Origin: Limnoperna fortunei
Lineage: Eukaryota > Mollusca > Bivalvia > Mytilida > Modiolidae
Reading direction: 5' to 3'
Assembly: GCA_944474755.1 (NCBI GenBank)
Contig: OX104122.1
Coordinates: forward strand, 25,073,714-25,137,713
DNA length: 64,000 nucleotides
Positions 35,901 through 47,900 of this stretch are shown here, one piece after another. The notes below the pieces were generated by a model. That model saw only the letters and a program-made list of their open reading frames with translations. It had not been told where the DNA came from and ran no database searches. Every line of letters starts with the position of its first letter. Position 1 is the stretch's first letter. Position numbers and translations under genes: made by a program.

Positions 35901-38900
35901 TCTCAGCTCGCTGTCAAGACGTCGTTAAGTAAACACTGTGACGTCACAATGTTACAAAACAGCGATAAACAGATTATTTACGTTTTATGAAACTCGATGC
36001 ATTTTCTCGTCATCTCATCTCAGGGCTGTCGCCCTTCGATGATATATGGACGAGAAAACGCATCTCGTTTCAAAAAAACGTAAATAATCTATAAGAGACA
36101 TATTCGACATTTTGCACAATTATTCTAATGTTGGTTGTTCACTGCCATTGTAAATGAATCCAAATGAGAATTATTATTATATAACCCTTTGACATTGATG
36201 TTAAAATGGCATTTTATTTGTGTAGTTCTAAAATCTTGAGATAGTTAGATTTGACATATTCAGTGAAATTATAGTTATCAAGGTTTTCTGCATAGGATGT
36301 ATTACATTAACATGCAAAACGGGTAGAAAGCGCTTCTGTCATACCAGAATTAGTTGTAAAACGTATTAAAATATAACAGAACAAAATTTCAAAACCCTAA
36401 TAACCGTGAAACAAAATGGAGACTACAATAATGTCATAGGTTAAATTATTGCTACTCTTTTACGAAATCAATTTGTCCAATTTATAGAAAGTTCTTGGCG
36501 TACTTAATTGATATAAATATCTTATTTTAGTTATAACCACAGAGCAGAGTAAGTATCAGTATATAGTCAACGTATGTCCTGCTTTAATTTATTTTATTGT
36601 TCTAATGTTCGCACAGTATGTTCCCATAAAACGATAATTTAGAGTCATTTAAAAACGTTCTGTATAACCTTTTCATTCTTAAATCAGTTCGTATATTATA
36701 ACAAAGATGGAAGTAAAATATAAGTTGAATGAGTTGTAATGTGAGTTAAAAATTAAAGATACTATAACATGTAATTATGAATTTTTCGCACAACCACCTA
36801 GAAAAAAAGAACGTTTAAACGGTGGAGAAATTTAGGACACACATTTTCAAGTTAGAAAAGCTTTTTGTGAGTTTTTTATTGATATATTAAATTTTTACTT
36901 GTTTCTTTGAAATAATTGATGCCAACAAAGCGTATGAACTTATTCATATGTATGATGTATCACATGTGGGACCCACATATGCGATTGAAATGTATAATGT
37001 TTGTTTAAACATATGCGTATATGGTAAACATTATTATCACAATTACTACGTTTTTATGTTTTGCATATATTTTCACATTTTAGAACTAAATATGGAAAAA
37101 ATATATGTGTCTACATATATATGCTAATGTTTCATTGTAGATGCATTAAACAGACGTTTTAATAAAATGTATATATGAATCGCTTAATAAATATTCTCCG
37201 TATGTAAATTCAACAAATAAGTAATTTTTACAATGTGTTTTAATAATTAGACAGTCAGTGCACCCTTGATGACCAGCTTCTTTCAACCCTCTGTTTTCAT
37301 GTTCTTCCAAACCGTCATTTATGATTTTTCAAAAGATATTTAAGGGGGTATATTGAAGCAGACAGCCTTGCATGACTCCAACTATCGTCTTAAACTAGTC
37401 CCCGATGCTATAGTTAAAGTAGACTTCACAGATGAGTTTGTGGTAAAGATTTCAGTTTCTCTGATCAAATTAGCATTGATGATGTACTGATTCATGGTTG
37501 ACCACAGGGAACCGTTCCATACGTAATCAAATGCTTTCTGAAAATCAAAATTATATGATACAGATCTTTATTGGGAGTATTTTCAAAACAATAACAGAAG
37601 ATAAAAGAGCTGCTCTGTTGTGCTGCATCCTGCTTTAAAACCTGCATGTTCTTTTGTGTTGTCTGTCTGTGGCTTTAGTCTATTTAATATCTTTTTAACA
37701 TAATTGTGTATAGGTGACAACAAAAAATGCCGAAAGTGCGATAGTTATGACATTGCTATATGTTTATTTTCTCTGGGGAAGGGAGTTATTATCAATTGAC
37801 TATCGTACGGGCTACTTCTCTGTCTTCATATCTTGTTGCAAATTATTGATGATATATTAATATTAGAGAGTTTATCATGGCTTCTCATCCTGCTTGTACT
37901 AGTTTTCCTGTTATGTTGTCTACCACTGCTGACATCTCTTTTCAGGGACTTTATTGCTTGTTTGAGCTCTGCGAGAATTAAATAGCTGTCGGTGTTGGGG
38001 CTAATGGTGGGGTGATTAATGCCCTTGGATCTTCTTAGACTGTGGTTATGCAAGTTTTAACAGTAGTCTGGCCATCTCGCAAAATATCTTAGCCTACAGA
38101 CAGTTCCTATCTTTATCATGTATGGTATATGTGCGTCCTTGTGTTGGTGTTTCACCCGTTGATACGCTTTTTATTGTTGTTTTTTAGTTAGTCTTCTATC
38201 TCTTGACATTGTTCCTCGATCCTTTTTGTGCCTTTCTTGATTTTCTGGTTGACAGCTTGCTTTGTACTTATTTGCTTCTTCTTTCACAGACTACTTTTTT
38301 GCAGTCGATGTTTTTGTCTTCAGCCCTCATAAGGCTCAAAGGCGCAGATTTGTCTTGTTTCTTTGCCTAAAATGCTTTCAATATTTTAGGCTCTTTCAGT
38401 ATCTTGATTTAATACTTGATTGTTGTACAGCGTTGTCTGCTGACCTGTAAGTAGAGACAAAATGTTATTTATCGTTATTAAGTCGTGATCACTGCAATTT
38501 CTGCACTGGAAAGCTTCTCATCTTGGCGATGTTAACAATGGACTAAAAACGTCTTTTGAATATAATGTAGTTATTTGGTTTCAGTTTACCTGAGCTTGCA
38601 AATTTTTAGATGTCAGAAACCTCTGTCATTTTTTGAATTGCAGTATCGCCCACATATGCCTTTAGAGTAAATAAAATGTCATCAAAAATACCATGGTTAA
38701 TAGAATTCACTACGCTAGATCTCACATGCATCCTCTCTCACTATTGCATTCCAAGTTTTTAGCACTACATTGCCTTCAGTAGCTATCTTCGTAAAGTTTG
38801 TTATCTATATCTCCCTCACCCTAGCCCCTCCTTGAGAACGGTTCTAGTTTATACGTTAAATATATGAAAAACAGTTCAATACAGGGCAGAATCCGTATCG

Positions 38901-41900
38901 CATCACCATCCGACCAATGTAAGCCAATGTCAAAAGGTTTATTTAGTACACATGTATACCATATTTCATTTTTTTGTCGATATGAACTGTTCATTACCAC
39001 TATTTTCAAACAATGTTCGCATGTGTCCTCTTTGTTTGTTTTTAGAAGTAAATTCGCCGCACATATGTAAAAACTTAGTGATACATGAAAAATATTCGTG
39101 TAGTGTATATGTTCATTTTTAAATTGGTAAGCACCGTTGTATTTCAGCTCAATAAACGTTAAATAAAACTCACGTATCTGTCTGCAAATTAAGAATGTAT
39201 ATATAATATATTAATCAGTCGTCACCAATACAAAGAGTCGCGATCTAATAGCGACACAGCCAGGTATAGACTTAATTAATTGGTTAACAGCTGTTAAAAT
39301 ATTTTCAAATAGGTCTCTGCCCAGATGTGTCCAGTTGTATGAACGGTTAGAAACTAGTGAACACACTGTTGTGCGCAGGATCAATATACAATACAAATAA
39401 GTGTTTTGGAAAATATAAGCTTTTATCGCTATTTTGCAGTGTTTTCATTTGATCTTTGTGTGCGATATTATTCCATCTCACTCTACTAGCGTGAGATGGG
39501 CCCATCTCAGCTCGCTGTCAAGACGTCGTTAAGTAAACACTGTGACGTCACAATGTTACAAAACAGCGATAAACAGATTATTTACGTTTTATGAAACTCG
39601 ATGCATTTTCTCGTCATCTCATCTCAGGGCTGTCGCCCTTCGATGATATATGGACGAGAAAACGCATCTCGTTTCAAAAAACGTAAATAATCTATAAGAG
39701 ACATATTCGACATTTTGCACAATTATTCTAATGATGGTTGCTCACTGCCATTGTAAATGAATCCAAATGAGAATTATTATTATATAACCCTTTGACATTG
39801 ATGTTAAAATGGCATTTTATTTGTGTAGTTCTAAAATCTTGAGATAGTTAGATTTGACATATTCAGTAAAATTATAGTTATCAAGGTTTTCTGCATAGGA
39901 TGTATTACATTAACATGCAAAACGGGTAGAAAGCGCTTCTGTCATACCAGAATTAGTTGTAAAACGTATTAAATAATAACAGAACAAAATTTCAAAACCC
40001 TAATAACCGTGAAACAAAATGGAGACTACAATAATGTCATAGGTTAAATTATTGCTACTCTTTTACGAAATCAATTTGTCCAATTTATAGAAAGTTCTTG
40101 GCGTACTTAATTGATATAAATATCTTATTTTAGTTATACCCACAGCGCAAAGTAAGTATCAGTATATAGTCAACGTATGTCCTGCTTTAATTTATTTTAT
40201 TGTTCTAATGTTCGCACAGTATGTTCCCATAAAACGATAATTTAGAGTCATTTAAAAACGTTCTGTATAACCTTTTCATTCTTAGATCAGTTCGTTTATT
40301 ATAACAAAGATGGAAGTAAAATATAAGTTGAATGAGTTGTAATGTGAGTTAAAAATTAAGGATACTATAACATGTAATTATGAATTTTTCGCACAACCAC
40401 CTAGAAAAAAAGAACGTTTAAACGGTGGAGAAATGTAGGACACACATTTTCAAGTTAGAATAGCTTTTTGTGAGTTTTTTATTGATATATTAAATTTTTA
40501 CTTGTGTCTTTGAAATAATCGATGCCAACAAAGCGTATGAACTTATTCATATGTATGATATATCACATGTGGGACCCACATATGCGATTGAAATGCATAA
40601 TGTTTGTTTAAACATATGCGTATATGGTAAACATTATTATCACAATTACTACGTTTTTATGTTTTGCATATATTTTCACATTTTAGAACTAAATATGGAA
40701 AAAATATATGTGTGTACATATATATGCTAATGTTTCATTGTAGATGCATTAAACAGACGTTTTAATAAAATGTATATATGAATCGCTTAATAAATATTCT
40801 CCGTATGTAAATTCAACAAATAAGTAATTTTTACAATGTGTTTTAATAATTAGACAGTCAGTGCACCACTGATGACCAGCTTCTTTCAACCCTCTGTTTT
40901 CATGTTCTTCCAAACCGTCATTTATGATTTTTCAAAAGATATTTAAGGGGGTATATTGAAGCAGACAGCCTTGCATGACTCCAACTATCGTCTTAAACTA
41001 GTCCCCGATGCTATAGTTAAAGTAGACTTCACAGATGAGTTTGTGGTAAAGATTTCAGTTTCTCTGATCAAATTAGCATTGATGATGTACTGATTCATGG
41101 TTGACCACAGGGAACCGTTCCATACGTAATCAAATGCTTTCTGAAAATCAAAATTATATGATACAGATCTTTATTGGGAGTATTTTCAAAACAATAACAG
41201 AAGATAAAAGAGCTGCTCTGTTGTGCTGCATCCTGCTTTAAAACCTGCATGTTCTTTTGTGTTGTCTGTCTGTGGCTTTAGTCTATTTAATATCTTTTCT
41301 AACATAATTTTTTATAGGTGACAACAAAAAATGCCGAAAGTGCGATAGTTATGACATTGCTGTATATTTATTTTCTCTTGGGAAGGGAGTTATTATCAAT
41401 TGACTATCGTACGGGCTACTTCTCTGTCTTCATATCTTGTTGCAAATTATTGATGATATATTAATATTAGAGAGTTTATCATGGCTTCTCATCCTGCTTG
41501 TACTAGTTTTCCTGTTATGTTGTCTACCACTACTGACATCTCTTTTCAGGGACTTTATTGCTTGTTTGAGCTCTGCGAGAATTAAATAGCTGTCGGTGTT
41601 GGGGCTAATGGTGGGGTGATTAATGCCCTTGGATCTTCTTAGACTGTGGTTATGCAAGTTTTAACAGTACTCTGGCCCTCTCGCAAAATATCTTAGCCTA
41701 CAGACAGTTCCTATCTTTATCATGTATGGTATATGTGCGTCCTTGTGTTGGTGTTTCACCCGTTGATACGCTTTTTATTGTTGTTTTTTACTTAGTCTTC
41801 TATCTCTTGACATTGTTCCTCGATCCTTTTTGTGCCTTTCTTGATTTTCTGGTTGACAGCTTGCTTTGTACTTATTTGCTTCTTCTTTCACAGACTACTT

Positions 41901-44900
41901 TTTTGCAGTCGATGTTTTTGTCTTTAGCCCTCATAAGGCTCAAAGGCGCAGATTTGTCTTGTTTCTTTGCCTAAAATGCTTTCAATATTTTAGGGTCTTT
42001 CAGTATCTTGATTAAATACTTGATTGTTGTACAGCGTTGTCTGCTGACCTGTAAGTAGAGACAAAGGTTATTTATCGTTATTAAGTCGTGATCACTGCAA
42101 TTTCTGCACTGGAAAGCTTCTCATCTTGGCGATGTTAACAATGGACTAAAAACGTCTTTTGAATATAATGTAGTTATTTGGTTTCAATTTACCTGAGCTT
42201 ACAAATTTTTAGATGTCAGAAACCTCTGTCATTTTTTGAATTGCAGTATCGCCCACATATGCCTTTAGAGTAAATAAAATGTCATAAAAAAACATGGTTA
42301 ATAGAATTCACTACGCTAGATCTCACATGCATCCTCTCTCACTATTGCATTCCAAGTTTTTAGCACTACATTGCCTTCAGTAGCTATCTTCGTAAAGTTT
42401 GTTATCTATATCTCCCTCACCCTATCCCCTCCTTGAGAACGGTTATACTTTATACGTTAAATATATGAAAAACAGTTCAATACAGGGCAGAATCCGTATC
42501 GCATCACCATCCGACCAATGTAAGCCAATGTCAAAAGGTTTATTTAGTACACATGTATACCATATTTCATTTTTTTGTCGATATGAACTGTTCATTACCA
42601 CTATTTTCAAATAATGTTCGCATGTGTCCTCTTTGTTTGTTTTTAGAAGTAAATTCGCCGCACATATGTAAAAACTTAGTGATACATGAAAAATATTCGT
42701 GTAGTGTATATGTTCATTTTTAAATTGGTAAGCACCGTTGTATTTCAGCTCAATAAACGTTAAGTATAACTCACGTATCTATGTCTGCAAATTAAGAATG
42801 TATATATATAATATATTAATCAGTCGTCACCAATACAAACAGTCGCGCTCTAATAGCGACACAGCCAGGTATAGACTTAATTAATTGGTTAACAGCTGTT
42901 AAAATATTTTCAAATAGGTCTCTGCCCAGATGTGTCCAGTTGTATGAACGGTTAGGAACTAGTGAACACACTGTTGTGCGCAGGATCAATATACAATACA
43001 AATAAGTGTTTTGGAAAATATAAGCTTTTATCGCTATTTTGCAGTATTTTCGTTTGATCTTTGTGTGCGATATTATTTCATCTCACTCTACTAGCGTGAG
43101 ATGGGCCCATCTCAGCTCGCTGTCTAGACGTCGTTAAGTAAACACTGTGACGTCACAATGTTACAAAACAGCGATAAACAGATTATTTACGTTTTATGAA
43201 ACTCGATGCATTTTCTCGTCATCTCATCTCAGGGCTGTCGCCCTTCGATGATATATGGACGAGAAAACGCATCTCGTTTCAAAAAAACGTAAATAATCTA
43301 TAAGAGACATATTCGACATTTTGCACAATTATTCTAATGTTGGTTGTTCACTGCCATTGTAAATGAATCCAAATGAGAATTATTATTATATAACCCTTTG
43401 ACATTGATGTTAAAATGGCATTTTATTTGTGTAGTTCTAAAATCTTGAGATAGTTAGATTTGACATATTCAGTGAAATTATAGTTATCAAGGTTTTCTGC
43501 ATAGGATGTATTTCATTAACATGCAAAACGGGTAGAAAGCGCTTCTGTCATACCAGAATTAGTTGTAAAACGTATTAAAATATAACAGAACAAAATTTCA
43601 AAACCCTAATAACCGTGAAACAAAATGGAGACTACAATAATGTCATAGGTTAAATTATTGCTACTCTTTTACGAAATCAATTTGTCCAATTTATAGAAAG
43701 TTCTTGGCGTACTTAATTGATATAAATATCTTATTTTAGTTATAACCACAGAGCAGAGTAAGTATCAGTATATAGTCAACGTATGTCCTGCTTTAATTTA
43801 TTTTATTGTTCTAATGTTCGCACAGTATGTTCCCATAAAACGATAATTTAGAGTCATTTAAAAACGTTCTGTATAACCTTTTCATTCTTAAATCAGTTCG
43901 TATATTATAACAAAGATGGAAGTAAAATATAAGTTGAATGAGTTGTAATGTGAGTTAAAAATTAAAGATACTATAACATGTAATTATGAATTTTTCGCAC
44001 AACCACCTAGAAAAAAAGAACGTTTAAACGGTGGAGAAATTTAGGACACACATTTTCAAGTTAGAAAAGCTTTTTGTGAGTTTTTTATTGATATATTAAA
44101 TTTTTACTTGTTTCTTTGAAATAATTGATGCCAACAAAGCGTATGAACTTATTCATATGTATGATGTATCACATGTGGGACCCACATATGCGATTGAAAT
44201 GTATAATGTTTGTTTAAACATATGCGTATATGGTAAACATTATTATCACAATTACTACGTTTTTATGTTTTGCATATATTTTCACATTTCAGAACTAAAT
44301 ATGGAAAAAATATATGTGTGTACATATATATGCTAATGTTTCATTGTAGATGCATTAAACAGACGTTTTAATAAAATGTATATATGAATCGCTTAATAAA
44401 TATTCTCCGTATGTAAATTCAACAAATAAGTAATTTTTACAATGTGTTTTAATAATTAGACAGTCAGTGCACCCCTGATGACCAGCTTCTTTCAACCCTC
44501 TGTTTTCATGTTCTTCCAAACCGTCATTTATGATTTTTCAAAAGATATTTAAGGGGGTATATTGAAGCAGACAGCCTTGCATGACTCCAACTATCGTCTT
44601 AAACTAGTCCCCGATGCTATAGTTAAAGTAGACTTCACAGATGAGTTTGTGGTAAAGATTTCAGTTTCTCTGATCAAATTAGCATTGATGATGTACTGAT
44701 TCATGGTTGACCACAGGGAACCGTTCCATACGTAATCAAATGCTTTCTGAAAATCAAAATTATATGATACAGATCTTTATTGGGAGTATTTTCAAAACAA
44801 TAACAGAAGATAAAAGAGCTGCTCTGTTGTGCTGCATCCTGCTTTAAAACCTGCATGTTCTTTTGTGTTGTCTGTCTGTGGCTTTAGTCTATTTAATATC

Positions 44901-47900
44901 TTTTCTAACATAATTTTTTATAGGTGACAACAAAAAATGCCGAAAGTGCGATAGTTATGACATTGCTATATGTTTATTTTCTCTGGGGAAGGGAGTTATT
45001 ATCAATTGACTATCGTACGGGCTACTTCTCTGTCTTCATATCTTGTTGCAAATTATTGATGATATATTAATATTAGAGAGTTTATCATGGCTTCTCATCC
45101 TGCTTGTACTAGTTTTCCTGTTATGTTGTCTACCACTACTGACATCTCTTTTCAGGGACTTTATTGCTTGTTTGAGCTCTGCAAGAATTAAATAGCTGTC
45201 GGTGTTGGGGCTAATGGTGGGGTGATTAATGCCCTTGGATCTTCTTAGACTGTGGTTATGCAAGTTTTAACAGTACTCTGGCCATCTCGCAAAATATCTT
45301 AGCCTACAGACAGTTCCTATCTTTATCATGTATGGTGTATGTGCGTCCTTGTGTTGGTGTTTCACCCGTTGATACGCTTTTTATTGTTGTTTTTTACTAA
45401 GTCTTCTATCTCTTGACATTGTTCCTCGATCTTTTTTGTGCCTTTCTTGATTTTCTGGTTGACAGCTTTGTACTTATTTGCTTCTTCTTTCACAGACTAC
45501 TTTTTTGCAGTCCATGTTTTTGTCTTCAGCCCTCATAAGGCTCAAAGGCGCAGATTTGTCTTGTTTCTTTGCCTAAAATGCTTTCAATATTTTAGGGTCT
45601 TTCAGTATCTTGATTAAATACTTGATTGTTGTACAGCGTTGTCTGCTGACCTGTAAGTAGAGACAAAATGTTATTTATCGTTATTAAGTCGTGATCACTG
45701 CAATTTCTGCACTGGAAATGGACTAAAAACGTCTTTTGAATATAATGTAGTTATTTGGTTTCAGTGTACCTGAGCTTGAAAATTTTTAGATGTCAGAAAC
45801 CTCTGTCATTTTTTGAATTGCAGTATCGCCCACATATGTCTTTAGAGTAAATAAAATGTCATCAAAAATACCATGGTTAATAGAATTCACTACGCTAGAT
45901 CTCACATGCATCCTCTCTCACAATTGCATTCCAAGTTTTTAGCACTACATTGCCTTCAGTAGCTATCTTCGTAAAGTTTGTTATCTATATCTCCCTCACC
46001 CTAGCCCCTCCTTGAGAACGGTTATACTTTATACGTTAAATATATGAAAAACAGTTCAATACAGGGCAGAATCCGTATCGCATCACCATCCGACCAATGT
46101 AAGCCAATGTCAAAAGGTTTTTTTAGTACACATGTATACCATATTTCATTTTTTTGTCGATATGAACTGTTCATTACCACTATTTTCAAACAATGTTCGC
46201 ATGTGTCCTCTTTGTTTGTTTTTAGAAGTAAATTCGCCGCACATATGTAAAAACTTAGTGATACATGAAAAATATTCGTGTAGTGTATATGTTCATTTTT
46301 AAATTGGTAAGCACCGTTGTATTTCAGCTCAATAAACGTTAAGTAAAACTCACGTATCTATGTCTGCAAATTAAGAATGTATATATAATATATTAATCAG
46401 TCGTCACCAATACAAACAGTCGCGATCTAATAGCGACACAGCCAGGTTATAGACTTGACCTGTTTAAGAACATTGAATTCTGTCTGGACAAGTCGTGATG
46501 AGACTACTTTTTGTCCTAAACAGTACATAAATTTAAGAGTCTTGCATTGCTTCAACTGAATGTAATTCATGTCAACACATGGTATATATAATAATTATAG
46601 GATAATTAATTGGGCGGAGTGAATATCCAAAATATGATCACGAGTGTCGCATAACGCATCTGATTAAACGAGTGCGAGGAACTTGATGCTTTATGTGGCA
46701 TGAGTGATCATATTTTGGATATTTACGATGACCAATTGAGTATCCTATTTATTATATAGATCAAAATTGTTTTCGTAAAATTTTAATGCTTAATCCTAAA
46801 TTTTATGAACGCCGGATGAATATCTGTAACCATTGTAACCATTGTGACATTTTGGCGGGAAAAAACCCGAGTGAAAATAAACGATAATTTTCACATGTGA
46901 TTTACCGTGATTTCTGTTACTCGGAAAATTCGATATTTCATCTCTATCTATATAGTAAATATATATATTAATTATAATTAATAGATTATGCAAAATAGGC
47001 TCTCATACCTATATTTTGATACATTCTTAGTTTGATAACTATTCTTTTTAATGAGTAAAAAATGTTAGTAGCATCAGCCTCACAACACTATTTTCCTAAT
47101 CAAACCTCTTCAATCACGACAAAATGAATATTCATGTTATATAAATAACGTCTATACAGATGAACTAAATGACATAAAACTATTAGGAGTTTTTAATATT
47201 AAAGAAAAAGTAGAAAGTAACAATTATTATTATTCGTATGTTAATCTAGTAGTAATCATTTACTTAAATGTACTGACTTTTTGATGAAATGTTTGCAGGT
47301 TCCCTTTTAGCTTTAACGTTTGGACCAAACAGTAAGTCATATCTATTTGAATTACTTTCCAATTAATGTAAACAAACTTGCTATTAGAAAAAGAAAATTA
47401 GAGTGTTCATTGTTAAACATTTTATTTATTGCAACAGATCATAAAATTTGCAACTAAATACATTGGGCTTTTGTCTTTGCTGAAATATATAAGTTCCTGT
47501 TTTCCTGATTATATTTTTCTGATTATAACTTAATTTAAAAAGGGCGAAAATAACAACACAATATATTGTTATTTTAACAGTGTTTGGAAGACATGCAAGT
47601 AAGTACAATGTAAAATTTGAAGTGCACAATCGTTTTAGTATTTCAATTATACACTATAAATATAACTATTTATGCTGACTTTTCATCTCAGATGACAACT
47701 GATTGTTTGTTGTGTTTGTGGTAACCATTTCTAGTCATTTTGAGCCACTTCATAACCTTGAAGAACAACTTTTTAACATTGATCCAATAAACAAAAATAA
47801 TTAGAAAAACGTTGTAATAAAATTGTGTCAGATATATGGAAGCATTTTTATGTATACAATAGTCATTTTTTCTGTAGTAATATTCATTCATTGCAAATCA

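Larger units (their letters stand above)
35671..39274 (+). repeat. Tandem segmental duplication, 3.6-kb unit 1 of 3
   Basis: The unit starts at 'attaattggttaacagctgt'. It contains a hairpin, an 18-nt microexon, and a dead LINE on the minus strand. Units are about 3604 bp apart and nearly identical. Confidence 0.95.
39275..42879 (+). repeat. Tandem segmental duplication, 3.6-kb unit 2 of 3
   Basis: Same content as unit 1 with scattered substitutions. Its microexon carries three differences (see 40134-40151). Confidence 0.95.
42880..46455 (+). repeat. Tandem segmental duplication, 3.6-kb unit 3 of 3
   Basis: Homology ends at about 46450 after 'gcgacacagccaggt'. The unit has small internal deletions, for example a missing segment near 45715 ('cactggaaatgg' joined directly) and another near 45467. 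Confidence 0.95.

Noticed and set aside
38262..38450. Plus-strand open frame rich in Phe and Leu in the 3.6-kb units
   Set aside because: Antisense of the degenerate LINE on the minus strand.
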